DNA of 34,226 bases, taken from assembly GCA_043744805.1 (NCBI GenBank), contig JAYTTZ010000079.1, forward strand, positions 1-34,226, written 5' to 3'. Under the pieces are notes generated by a model. That model was not told where the DNA came from. It was given only the letters and a program-made list of their open reading frames with translations, and searched no databases. This document shows, one piece after another, positions 24,935 through 32,541 of the stretch (position 1 is its first letter; every line of letters begins with the position of its first letter). Made by a program: the position numbers and the translations under genes. This DNA comes from Ga0077536 sp043744805. GTDB taxonomy: Bacteria; Pseudomonadota; Gammaproteobacteria; Ga0077536.

Positions 24935-26398
24935 TCAGTTCACCAGGCGACGCAGTTCCAGCAGGAGATCGGACGCCAGCAGGCCGCGCTCGCCGTCGCG
25001 CGCGGTCGCGCGGTCGGCCGCTGCGGCATGGAGGCAGGCGCCCTGCCGCGCTGCCTCGGACATCGACAGGCCCTGGGCGCGCAGGGCAGCGATGACACCG
25101 GTCAGCACGTCCCCCATCCCGCCCGAAGCCATGCCCGGATTGCCGGCCGTCACGACGCCGATGCCCTGCTCGTCGGCGATCAGCGTGCCGGCACCCTTGA
25201 GGAGCACGGTGCCACCGTAGGTCTCGCGCAGGCGGCGGACAGCCATGAAGCGGTCGCGGTTGAGGAGTGCCGGGCTGACTTCGCCGAGCAGGCGCGCACC
25301 TTCGCCCGGATGCGGTGTGAGGCACCAGTCCGCCCGAAACTGGGGATTTGCAGCCAGCAGGTTGAGGGCATCGGCATCCACCACCAGGGGCAGCGCGACG
25401 TCGCGGACCGCGGCAAACATCTGGCGGCCCCAAGCATCTTGACCAAGCCCCGGCCCGATCGCCACGACCGACGCCCGCGCCAGCAGCCCGGCGAGTTCTT
25501 CGGCATTCCGGACCGCGTGGACCATGACTTCCGGCCGGCCAGCGTGGATCAGCGGTACGCACTCGGGCATCGCGGCGACCGATACCAACCCGGCCCCACA
25601 GCGCAGCGCGGCTTCGGCGGCCAGGCGTGCCGCGCCGGCATACCCGGGGGCGCCGCCTACGACCAGCACGTGGCCATTGTTTCCTTTATGTGCCCCGCGG
25701 CGACGGGCCGCCAGGTGGGGAATCGCGAGGCGCACCGCCGACGCCAGTTCCGCCGCGTAAATCCCGGCCGGGACATCCAGACCGTCGAATTCAAGCGTCC
25801 CCACGCAATCCGCTGCCGCGCCGGTCACGAGCCCCTGCTTCAACGCGATGAACGTGATCGTGGCCGTGGCCCGCACCACGTCCCCCGGTGCCCCGCCTGT
25901 GTCGGCGTCAAGGCCAGACGGGACATCAAGGCTCAGGATGGGGCGCGCCGAGGCGTTCATCGCGTTGATGGCGTGCGCCAGATCGCCGGTCGGCGCTCGC
26001 GTGAGGCCGATGCCGAACAGGCCGTCGATGATGAGGTCGGCGCCGTCAAGGGCCTGCATCCCGGTGCCGGGCAGGAGGCCTGCCCTGAGGGCCGCTGCCC
26101 TGCAGGCTTGCGCGTCCGCCCCGGATTTACTGATCTCCCCGATTTCGATCAGCCGGACTTCGCGCCCCTCGCGGGCGGCGGCCGCGGCCACCACGTAAGC
26201 ATCGCCGCCGTTATTGCCCGGACCACAGACCACGGCGATGACGCGTGCCGTGGGCCAGCGACGCAGCGCCACCTGCCATGCTGCCCGGCCGGCGCGCTGC
26301 ATCAGCACGCGGCCCGGGATGCCGCTCGCAATTGCGGCGGCGTCGAGCGCGCGGACTGCCGCCACCGGGTAAAGCGTCGATGGCAGCAGCAGGCTCAC
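24935..26398 (-). CDS. nnr: Bifunctional NAD(P)H-hydrate epimerase / ADP-dependent dehydratase
   Basis: Repairs damaged NADHX and NADPHX. The N-terminal epimerase domain (about 1-210) shows GPGNNGGDAYVVA (59-71) and LDVPSGLDADTG. The C-terminal ribokinase-like dehydratase (about 220-487) shows GNNGHVLVVGG, GPGLGQDAWG, LTPHPGE and GNPGMASGGMGDVLTG, ending about residue 434. The length of 487 matches the fused bacterial form. The start is GTG at 26398, overlapping the orn stop as GTGA. It has no strong RBS, so translation is probably coupled to orn. Confidence 0.95.
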   Translation of the reverse strand: MSLLLPSTLYPVAAVRALDAAAIASGIPGRVLMQRAGRAAWQVALRRWPTARVIAVVCGPGNNGGDAYVVAAAAAREGREVRLIEIGEISKSGADAQACRAAALRAGLLPGTGMQALDGADLIIDGLFGIGLTRAPTGDLAHAINAMNASARPILSLDVPSGLDADTGGAPGDVVRATATITFIALKQGLVTGAAADCVGTLEFDGLDVPAGIYAAELASAVRLAIPHLAARRRGAHKGNNGHVLVVGGAPGYAGAARLAAEAALRCGAGLVSVAAMPECVPLIHAGRPEVMVHAVRNAEELAGLLARASVVAIGPGLGQDAWGRQMFAAVRDVALPLVVDADALNLLAANPQFRADWCLTPHPGEGARLLGEVSPALLNRDRFMAVRRLRETYGGTVLLKGAGTLIADEQGIGVVTAGNPGMASGGMGDVLTGVIAALRAQGLSMSEAARQGACLHAAAADRATARDGERGLLASDLLLELRRLVN

Positions 26399-26943
26399 GC
26401 CGGCACTCGCAGGAAGTGTTCGCGGTAATGCTTGAGTTCGGCGATGGAGTCGCGGATGTCGTCCATCGCGAGGTGGCTGGAAGCCTTGCTGAAGGACGGC
26501 AGGCCGGGGGCCCAGCGCTGCTGCAGTTCCTTCAAAGTGCTTACGTCAAGGTTGCGGTAGTGGAAGAACTCGGCCAGCGTCGGCATGTACTTGTACAGGA
26601 AGCGACGGTCCTGGCAGATCGAGTTGCCACACATCGGGGAGGCCTTGGCGGGCACGTACTGCGCGAGGAACTCGAGCGTCTGGCGCTCGGCTTGCGCGGT
26701 GTCGATGCGACTTTCCCGCACCCGCGCCGTGAGGCCCGAACCGCCGTGCTGGCGCGTGTTCCATTCATCCATCCCTGCCAGCACCGCGTCGCCCTGGTGG
26801 ATGGCGAACACGGGCCCTTCGATGCACTCCTCGAGGCGCGCGTCGGTAACGATGGTGGCGATTTCGATGATCAGGTCGTGCTCCGGGTAGAGCCCGGTCA
26901 TTTCGAGATCGATCCAGATGAGGTTGTCGGCGGCGCACTGCAT
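26395..26943 (-). CDS. orn: Oligoribonuclease
   Basis: A DEDDh 3'-5' exoribonuclease that degrades dinucleotides (nanoRNAs, including pGpG from c-di-GMP turnover). Seen in 182 residues: IWIDLEMTGLYPEHD with the first D and E, an AGMDEWNTRQHGGSGL segment, GNSICQDRRFL, and the final H-x4-D in HLAMDDIRDSIAELK. The ATG at 26943 is preferred because GGAG lies 8 nt upstream. An in-frame TTG at 26961 overlaps the recR stop. It ends in a 4-nt overlap with nnr. Confidence 0.96.
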   Translation of the reverse strand: MQCAADNLIWIDLEMTGLYPEHDLIIEIATIVTDARLEECIEGPVFAIHQGDAVLAGMDEWNTRQHGGSGLTARVRESRIDTAQAERQTLEFLAQYVPAKASPMCGNSICQDRRFLYKYMPTLAEFFHYRNLDVSTLKELQQRWAPGLPSFSKASSHLAMDDIRDSIAELKHYREHFLRVPA

Positions 26944-26957
26944 GGTGGAGTCTCCGT

Positions 26958-27551
26958 TCAATATTCCCGTCGGCTGCTGATGGCATGGCCAAGCGTGGTG
27001 CCATCCACGTATTCAAGCTCCCCACCCATCGGCACGCCGTAGGCAATACGGGAGGGCGTAACGCCCGTGCGGCGCGCAATCTGGCGCAGGTAGTGCGCGG
27101 TCGCCTCGCCTTCCATGGTGGTGCCGGTGGCGACGATCATTTCCTTCACCACGCCCTCGGCGAGTCGACGCTCCAGCGCGGGCATGCCCAGGGTCTCCGG
27201 CGTCACGCCGTCGATGGGCGAAAGCCGACCCATCAGCACGTAGTAGAGCCCGCGGTAAGACGCCGACTGCTCGATGGACAGCATGTCGACCGGGGTTTCC
27301 ACCACGCACAGCAGGGACTGGTCGCGGTTGGTAGATTCACAGATGCGGCAGCGTGGGGTCTCGCTGAACGTCCGGCACGCGGTGCACTGGCCGATGCGGC
27401 TCATCGCGTCGTCCAGCACGCGGGACAAGTGCCTCGCCGCATCCCGGTTGCGTTCCAGCAGGTTGAAGGCGATGCGCTGGGCGGACTTCGGTCCGATCCC
27501 CGGCAGCGTGGTCAGGGCCTTGATCAGGTCGTTGAGGAGTGGCGTCGTCAC
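26958..27551 (-). CDS. recR: Recombination mediator RecR
   Basis: Acts with RecO and RecF in loading RecA at single-stranded gaps. Seen in 197 residues: the helix-hairpin-helix LTTLPGIGPKSAQRIAFNLL, a C4 zinc finger (C56, C59, C68, C71), the Toprim domain starting LCVVETPVDMLSIE, and a C-terminal VTPSRIAYGVPMGGELEYVD with Walker-B-like character. The start is GTG at 27551 without an obvious RBS, 28 nt after ybaB, in the conserved dnaX-ybaB-recR order. Confidence 0.96.
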   Translation of the reverse strand: MTTPLLNDLIKALTTLPGIGPKSAQRIAFNLLERNRDAARHLSRVLDDAMSRIGQCTACRTFSETPRCRICESTNRDQSLLCVVETPVDMLSIEQSASYRGLYYVLMGRLSPIDGVTPETLGMPALERRLAEGVVKEMIVATGTTMEGEATAHYLRQIARRTGVTPSRIAYGVPMGGELEYVDGTTLGHAISSRREY

Positions 27552-27579
27552 GGGCGATGGCGTCGGTTCGGGATCGCGT

Positions 27580-27903
27580 TCAGAACGGTAGCTTCATGCC
27601 CGGCGGCAGGTTGAGTCCGTCGGTCAGTCCTGCCATGCGTTCCTTGCTCCTCTGGTCGATTTTGCGGTTGGCATCATTGATGGCCGCGGCGACCAGATCC
27701 TCCAGCATGGAAATGTCTTCCTTGAGGAGGTCCGGGGCGATGGTCACTGATCTGGCGTCATGGCGGCCGTTCAGCACCACTTTCACCAGGCCAGCGCCGG
27801 ATTCGCCGGTGCACTCCATGCGGGCGATTTCTTCCTGCGCGCGCTGCAGGTCTTCCTGCATGCGCTGCGCCTGCATCATGAGGTTTCCCAGTGGGCCTTT
27901 CAT
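27580..27903 (-). CDS. ybaB: YbaB/EbfC family nucleoid-associated protein
   Basis: A 107-residue DNA-binding protein of the YbaB/EbfC family, a dimer that coats DNA with little specificity. Seen: the family start MKGPLGNLMMQAQRMQ, a helical first half, the strand region GAGLVKVVLNGRHDARSVTI, DLLKEDISMLEDLVAAAINDA and a C-terminal GLNLPPGMKLPF. GAGGAG lies 6 nt before the ATG at 27903, which decides this start over an in-frame TTG at 27909. It sits 20 nt after dnaX. Confidence 0.95.
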   Translation of the reverse strand: MKGPLGNLMMQAQRMQEDLQRAQEEIARMECTGESGAGLVKVVLNGRHDARSVTIAPDLLKEDISMLEDLVAAAINDANRKIDQRSKERMAGLTDGLNLPPGMKLPF

Positions 27904-27923
27904 CTGCAACTCCTCGCGTGAAG

Positions 27924-29669
27924 CTAGTGCCCGCCGTCGTCCGGCAGGATTTCAATCTGTTCCACCCGCGCGCCGAACTGCGCCTGCAGGGCAAGGACGT
28001 TCGGATCGGATTCGATGGCGCTGCGCGCCGCGGCCTCTGCCGCTGCCTTCGCAGCAGCAATGGCGCCGGCCGGCGTGGCCGCCGCGCTGTCCGACGCGAC
28101 CACTACCTGGAGACTCAAGGGCACGCCGAGCGTCGCCTGCAGCGCCTGCTCCAGGGCCTTGAGCGTGCGTTCGACGCGGAGGTTTTCGTACTGCGGACTC
28201 ACCACAAGTTCGAGCCGGCGGCCGTCGAACCGGCGCAGCGCGCAGTTGCGCGCGAACTCGCGGGTAAGGGGCGACGTTTCGAGGCGCGCCACGGTCGCCA
28301 CCCAGTCGAAGGTCGCGGGGTCCACCGCCACCGCCGGTTGCACTTCGGGCGGGGCAGGTGTCGATGCAGGTTCGCCCGTCGCCAGCAGGGCTTCCGGGCG
28401 GGGAACTGCCGTTTCAACGGGTGCCACCGTGACCGGGGCTGGTGCTGGTGGGCGCGACGGCAGGGGGCGTCCGGACTGCAGCGCCAGAGGGGATAGCGGC
28501 GGCAACGCGGGCATCGGCTGCACGCTGGAACGGGCGGCGCTCGGCACGACCAGGGGCGGCGCCGAAGTGCCACGCGCGGCGGCGAGATCCGCTGGCCGGA
28601 ACGCCAGCATCCGCAACAGCGCCATTTCAAAGCCTGCCTGTGGATCCGGCGCCAACGGCAAGTCGCGGCGGGCAAGCAAGCCAATCTGGTAGTAGAGCTG
28701 GCAATCCTGCGGGCTCATGCGTGCGGCCAGTTCGACGATGGCAGAATCTTCGGCCAGCTCGGCGGCGGCCGTGCCTACGGTCTGCACCACCGCGACCCGT
28801 CTGAGGATGGACAGCATGTCGCCCAACACCGGCGCGAAATCCACCGCCAGTTCGCCCAGCTGCCGCGCCAGGGTGATGAGTTGCACGCCGTCGCCAAGCG
28901 CAAGGGCTTCCACCAGTGCAAGCACCTGTTCGGTCCCCAGCGTGCCCAGCATGGTAGCGACCGCTTGTTCGTCCAGCGGGCCGCCGCAGAAGGCAATGGC
29001 CTGGTCGAGCAGCGACAGCGCGTCGCGCATGCTGCCGTCGGCCGCCACGGCCAGCAGGCGCAGTGCCGCCGACGCTGCGATCAGGGCTTCGCGGTCGGAG
29101 ACTGCGCGCAACTGCGATTCGATCTGATCCACGCTGAGACGCTTCAGGTTGAGCTGCAGGCAGCGCGAAAGGATGGTGATCGGGAGCTTCTTGGGTTCCG
29201 TGGTGGCCAGCAGGAACTTGATGTGCGGCGGCGGTTCTTCCAGGGTCTTCAACAAGGCGTTGAAGGAATTGCGGGAGAACATGTGTACTTCGTCGATGAG
29301 GTACACCTTGTAGCGCCCCTTGGTGGGCACGTACTGCACGTTGTCCAGGAGTTCGCGGGTGTCGTCGACGCCCGTGCGCGAAGCCGCGTCCACTTCAATC
29401 AGGTCTATGAAGCGACCTTCGTCGAGTTCGCGGCACGAGCTGCACACCCCACAGGGCCGGCTGCTCACGCCCTCCTCGCAATTCAGGCATTTGGCGAATA
29501 CGCGAGCCAGGGTGGTCTTGCCCACGCCGCGCGTGCCCACGAAGAGATAGGCATGGTGGAGTCGATCGGTATCGAGCGCGTTCGAGAGGGCGCGCAGCAC
29601 ATGGCCCTGCCCCACGACCTGGGTGAAATCTCGGGGACGCCATTTCCTGGCGAGAACCAGATAAGCCAT
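27924..29669 (-). CDS. dnaX: DNA polymerase III subunit gamma/tau
   Basis: Clamp-loader ATPase and organiser of the replicative holoenzyme. Seen in about 581 residues: the opening MAYLVLARKWRPRDFTQVVGQ, Walker A GTRGVGKTT (45-53), the zinc finger with Cys at 64, 73, 76 and 79, Walker B VYLIDEVHM (122-130), the sensor LLATTEPKKLP, domain III to about 365, then a Pro/Ala-rich linker and the tau-specific C-terminal domain that binds the polymerase and helicase. I found no A-rich slippery heptamer of the E. coli type. The ATG at 29669 matches the family start; an ATG at 29681 would add four residues. The 4.5S RNA gene lies just upstream. Confidence 0.96.
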   Translation of the reverse strand: MAYLVLARKWRPRDFTQVVGQGHVLRALSNALDTDRLHHAYLFVGTRGVGKTTLARVFAKCLNCEEGVSSRPCGVCSSCRELDEGRFIDLIEVDAASRTGVDDTRELLDNVQYVPTKGRYKVYLIDEVHMFSRNSFNALLKTLEEPPPHIKFLLATTEPKKLPITILSRCLQLNLKRLSVDQIESQLRAVSDREALIAASAALRLLAVAADGSMRDALSLLDQAIAFCGGPLDEQAVATMLGTLGTEQVLALVEALALGDGVQLITLARQLGELAVDFAPVLGDMLSILRRVAVVQTVGTAAAELAEDSAIVELAARMSPQDCQLYYQIGLLARRDLPLAPDPQAGFEMALLRMLAFRPADLAAARGTSAPPLVVPSAARSSVQPMPALPPLSPLALQSGRPLPSRPPAPAPVTVAPVETAVPRPEALLATGEPASTPAPPEVQPAVAVDPATFDWVATVARLETSPLTREFARNCALRRFDGRRLELVVSPQYENLRVERTLKALEQALQATLGVPLSLQVVVASDSAAATPAGAIAAAKAAAEAAARSAIESDPNVLALQAQFGARVEQIEILPDDGGH

Positions 29670-29699
29670 GAGTGCGAACATGCCTGAGGAGGATTAGGT

Positions 29700-29809
29700 G
29701 GCGACCCTGCCAGCCACACCCCGGCGCCCGCAGTCACCGTTACCGCTGCTTCCTTCCGGACCTGACGGGGTTCACGGTCTTACGTCGCGAGGGGACCGAC
29801 AGGGTCGCC
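29700..29809 (-). ncRNA. ffs: 4.5S RNA of the signal recognition particle
   Basis: The RNA partner of Ffh in co-translational membrane targeting. The minus strand has the invariant apical domain GGTCCGGAAGGAAGCAGC (within 29745-29766), including the GGAA tetraloop and the asymmetric-loop A and C residues. The two ends pair over a long stem (GGCGACCCTG at 29809 downwards against CAGGGTCGCC ending at 29700). The length of about 110 nt fits the short bacterial form without an Alu domain. Location directly upstream of dnaX is common in Gammaproteobacteria. Exact ends are set by the terminal stem. Confidence 0.93.
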
Positions 29810-29821
29810 ATTGAGGCGGGC

Positions 29822-29850
29822 ATTATCGCGGTTGCCCGGTGCTTAGGGAA
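29822..29850 (-). promoter_or_regulatory. Candidate ffs promoter
   Basis: On the minus strand GATAAT (29827-29822) matches the -10 consensus at five of six positions and ends 12 nt before the mature 5' end of 4.5S RNA. At 17-nt spacing the -35 hexamer is TTCCCT (29850-29845), a weak match. The position is right for a separately transcribed ffs; a short trimmed 5' leader would be expected. Confidence 0.45.
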
Positions 29851-29918
29851 CCTCCGCGTGGCGATTTCGCAGGCGACCCGTGTCGCGCCATGCGTGCAGA
29901 ACAGGCGCCACGCGTCAA

Positions 29919-29943
29919 CCGTGGCGGCTCAAGGCCGCCACGG
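29919..29943 (-). terminator. Hairpin terminator after the carboxymuconolactone-decarboxylase-like gene
   Basis: A perfect 10-bp GC-rich stem (29919-29928 with 29934-29943, 5-nt loop) begins 11 nt beyond the stop codon on the minus strand. The following bases are TTGACG, so the T run is poor. It likely separates this transcript from ffs, either as a weak intrinsic terminator or a 3'-protecting hairpin. Confidence 0.5.
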
Positions 29944-29954
29944 TGTTCGTGTGC

Positions 29955-30431
29955 TCAGTGTTCCACCGTCACGCCACGCTCGGTGAACACTTCCTTGGCC
30001 GCCAGGATGCCGTTGATGGCCGCAGGAAACCCGGCATAGACCGACATCTGCATGATCACTTCCACGATCTCGCGCGGCGTGCAGCCGGCGTTGAGCGCGC
30101 CCTTGATATGGGACTTCAACTGCGGGGCGGCATTGCCCAGCGCCGTCAGCGCGGCCACGGTGGCAAGTTCACGCGTGTGCAGGCTGAGTTGCGGGCGCGA
30201 CACCACGTCGCCGTAAGCGAAGTTGATGGTCCAGTCGGCAAGCTCGGGGGCGATGTCACGCAGGCTTTCCACCATCTTGCCGGCGCCATCGCCGGTGATG
30301 GTACCGAGCGCCGCCATGCCACGCTCATGGTGGTTGGCGGTGTCGGCCTTCGGTGCCTCGGCGGCACCGGCGGCGAAAGTGAAGGCGAGGCTTGCGCCCA
30401 GGACGAACGGACGGAGGAATGGTTTGGACAT
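29955..30431 (-). CDS. Secreted carboxymuconolactone decarboxylase family protein
   Basis: A 158-residue protein with a clear signal peptide (MSKPFLRPFVLGASLAFTFA, with cleavage probably after AGA or AEA) followed by one CMD/AhpD-fold domain. Seen: LSLHTRELATVAALTALGNA, then the HIKGALNAGCTPREIVEVIMQM and YAGFPAAINGILAAKEVF helices of the family. Only one cysteine is present, so the CxxC redox pair of AhpD-type peroxidase partners is missing. It is closer to the gamma-carboxymuconolactone decarboxylase type, but no aromatic-degradation genes are nearby and periplasmic export is unusual for that enzyme. GGGGAG precedes the ATG. It follows ribA by 43 nt and ends at a hairpin. The actual reaction is unknown. 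Confidence 0.82.
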   Translation of the reverse strand: MSKPFLRPFVLGASLAFTFAAGAAEAPKADTANHHERGMAALGTITGDGAGKMVESLRDIAPELADWTINFAYGDVVSRPQLSLHTRELATVAALTALGNAAPQLKSHIKGALNAGCTPREIVEVIMQMSVYAGFPAAINGILAAKEVFTERGVTVEH

Positions 30432-30474
30432 GCGATGTGCTCCCCTGCTGTTGTTGTAGCCGTACCGCGCGCGC

Positions 30475-31308
30475 TCAGGCCGGCGGGTCGTTGTTCGCGA
30501 GATCGATATCCGACAGCACGTGGCCCCAGTCACGCTTTGCGGCCAGGTAATGCCGGTTCCACTGGCTGACCCCGGTAACGTGGCGCACTGGTGTGATGTT
30601 GCCGAGGCCAAAGCCGTTGAGGTCGCGAATCTTCTTCGGATTGTTGGTGAGCAGCCGGAACGGTTCCGCGCCCACGAAGTGGTGCAGCAGCGCAGCGGCG
30701 TCGGTGAAGTCCCGGGAATCATCCGGCAGGCCGAGCGTGCGGTTGGCTTCGTAGGTGTTCTCGCCGGCGTCCTGCAGCAGGTAGGTGGCGGCCTTGGCCC
30801 ATAATCCGATGCCCCGTCCTTCATGCCCCGACATGTAGATCAGCAGCCCGCCCTGCGGATCTTCGTTGATGCGCTTGATCGCGGCAACGAACTGCGGCCC
30901 GCATTCACAACGCTGTGAACCAAACACGTCGCCGGTCAGGCAACTCGAATGCACGCGGACGAGCGGATTGCCTGGCGTTGCCGGATCGCCCAGCACCAGC
31001 ACGCTGTTCACCGCCATGCTTGAGGCCAGCATCGAGAACAGGCTCTGCCCACCCTGGCGACGCAGTTCGCCGGCCAGGTCTTCCACTTTCGCGAGTTCGG
31101 TGCTGCGCACCGTGGCATACCACCGGGCCGTGATTTCCACGCCCTCGAGTTGCAACGGAAGCGGAATCGGTCCCAGGACGTTGATTGCCAGTTCGCCTTC
31201 GGGTGGCGGCAGTTGCGGATCGATGACGGCGCCACTGGCGTTGATGCGGATGAGTTTGCCGTCGGCAATGAGCCGCTGGCGAACAGCCGGATTGAGGTAG
31301 GTGAACAT
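30475..31308 (-). CDS. ribA: GTP cyclohydrolase II family protein with N-terminal extension
   Basis: Converts GTP to the first pyrimidine intermediate of riboflavin synthesis if active. Seen: the zinc site VRVHSSCLTGDVFGSQRCECG (Cys 123, 134, 136), then HEGRGIGL (162-169) with the catalytic Arg, ANRTLGLPDDSRDF, RLLTNNPKK and a C-terminal HYLAAKRDWGH. It is 277 residues long against about 196 in E. coli, with roughly 70 extra N-terminal residues. The active-site loop reads YMSGHEGRG where E. coli has YHRQEGR, a one-residue insertion with Gln replaced by His. A stand-alone paralogue alongside a RibBA elsewhere is possible. AGGG lies before the ATG. Confidence 0.87.
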   Translation of the reverse strand: MFTYLNPAVRQRLIADGKLIRINASGAVIDPQLPPPEGELAINVLGPIPLPLQLEGVEITARWYATVRSTELAKVEDLAGELRRQGGQSLFSMLASSMAVNSVLVLGDPATPGNPLVRVHSSCLTGDVFGSQRCECGPQFVAAIKRINEDPQGGLLIYMSGHEGRGIGLWAKAATYLLQDAGENTYEANRTLGLPDDSRDFTDAAALLHHFVGAEPFRLLTNNPKKIRDLNGFGLGNITPVRHVTGVSQWNRHYLAAKRDWGHVLSDIDLANNDPPA

Positions 31309-31340
31309 GATGGACCCTGGAGTCGCGACCGAAGCCGCCG

Positions 31341-31859
31341 TTATTGCTGGTCTTGGACCTGGACAGCCGGCGCCGCCTGTCTGGCCTTGCGCAGGAACAC
31401 GAACAACTGCCGTGCGTACTTGGGGGGACGCCCGTTGGCCTGCTCGGCACGGGCTTCGAAAGCAATTCGCCGCAGTTCTTCGAGGTCGATGCCAGGGCAG
31501 CGCGCGGCGACTTCCGCCACGCAGCCGTCGTCACCGGCCAGTAGCGTGTCACGCCAGCGTTCGACTTCGTGGAGCAGGCGCACGTCGACGCGATGCGGCT
31601 CGCGCATGGCGGCCAGCGCATCGCGTATGACGCCAATGTCCTGCCCAACCAGCAGGTTGGCGAGGTGGCGGAGGTGGCGCTGCAGCGCACCGTGCTTGAG
31701 GCGCCGGCCTTCCAGCACGGCGTCCATGATCGATTCCTCGAGTCCCAGGCGGCGTAGCTGGCGATCGCCCAGGCCAATCAAATCCGCACCCAGATCCTTC
31801 ACGCCGTGATGCTCGCGCTTGAGCGCCGACTTGCTGATCGGTTCGCCGTCGTCCTGCAT
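31341..31859 (-). CDS. darP: DUF615 ribosome-associated protein DarP (YjgA)
   Basis: A 172-residue basic helical protein of the DUF615/YjgA family; E. coli DarP assists 50S subunit assembly. Seen: the start ISKSALKREHHGVKDLGADLIGL, the middle ALQRHLRHLANLL with its Arg/His-rich helix, and the C-terminal ARQLFVFLRKA. The ATG at 31859 gives the usual short acidic lead before SKSALKRE. Only a weak GAG precedes it, and an in-frame TTG at 31937 would add 26 residues of no family resemblance. It sits 32 nt upstream of ribA on the same strand. Confidence 0.9.
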   Translation of the reverse strand: MQDDGEPISKSALKREHHGVKDLGADLIGLGDRQLRRLGLEESIMDAVLEGRRLKHGALQRHLRHLANLLVGQDIGVIRDALAAMREPHRVDVRLLHEVERWRDTLLAGDDGCVAEVAARCPGIDLEELRRIAFEARAEQANGRPPKYARQLFVFLRKARQAAPAVQVQDQQ

Positions 31860-31962
31860 GAACTGGCTCAAATCTCGAAGCTCCAGACCTTGGTGCCCGC
31901 TGCTGCGGGTCTTGGCGTAGTGGGGTTGAGGCGTCAATGGTACGGCGTGAGGGGCGCGGGAC

Positions 31963-32511
31963 CTACCACATCAGATCATCGGGTACCGGGTGATCCTCGT
32001 ACGCGGCGTCGTCGGGACTGGCTCCACCCGCCTTCTGCACAACGAGGAACTCCGGCGCGCGCGCACGGACGGCCGCCACGCCTTCCAGGGTGATCAGGAC
32101 ATACCGGCTACGCATGCGCACGATAGCCAGTTCACCCTTGACCAGGGCTGCACGCGTATCGGGCGTGACGTAGATGCGCTTGACGGTACTGCCATCGACG
32201 AAGTTATAGGCCTCGTCGCCGTTGTTGTGCGGGCGACGAAAAGGCTCGACCAGCTGGATGACCTGCGCGACGAGTGCCTTGCGGGCTGCGCGGGCCTCGC
32301 GCTCGGCGTTGAGCCCGCGATCGCGCTCCGCTTTCGCGGCCTGGGCTTTTTCCGCCTGGGCGCGTGCGCTGTTGGCGCGCATGGCGGCCGCATCAGGCTT
32401 GCTCGGCGGCGTGCGGCGCTCGTCGCGGCGCTGCTGCTTGTGGGCCTCCTTGACTTCCTTTTCCTTGACCAGGCCAGCCTTGAGCAACTGGTCTTGTAGT
32501 GCATTGCGCAT
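31963..32511 (-). CDS. DUF2058 family protein (YaiL-like)
   Basis: A 182-residue, very charged protein. The first half is a Lys/Arg/Glu/Ala-rich predicted coiled coil (MRNALQDQLLKAGLVKEKEV, then many KAER/RAQAEKAQ repeats). The second half is a small beta domain (YNFVDGSTVKRIYVT, LVKGELAIVRMRSRYVLI) typical of DUF2058. E. coli YaiL has been described as a nucleoprotein; no mechanism is settled. The C-terminus is acidic (DDAAYEDHPVPDD). GGAG lies 8 nt before the ATG. Confidence 0.9.
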   Translation of the reverse strand: MRNALQDQLLKAGLVKEKEVKEAHKQQRRDERRTPPSKPDAAAMRANSARAQAEKAQAAKAERDRGLNAEREARAARKALVAQVIQLVEPFRRPHNNGDEAYNFVDGSTVKRIYVTPDTRAALVKGELAIVRMRSRYVLITLEGVAAVRARAPEFLVVQKAGGASPDDAAYEDHPVPDDLMW

Positions 32512-32541
32512 GAAAAATACTCCGCTCCATGTGGCGCTGAT

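Noticed and set aside
24659..26428. A 589-codon plus-strand open frame
   Set aside because: It is antisense to tsaE and nnr, and both of those show complete motifs.
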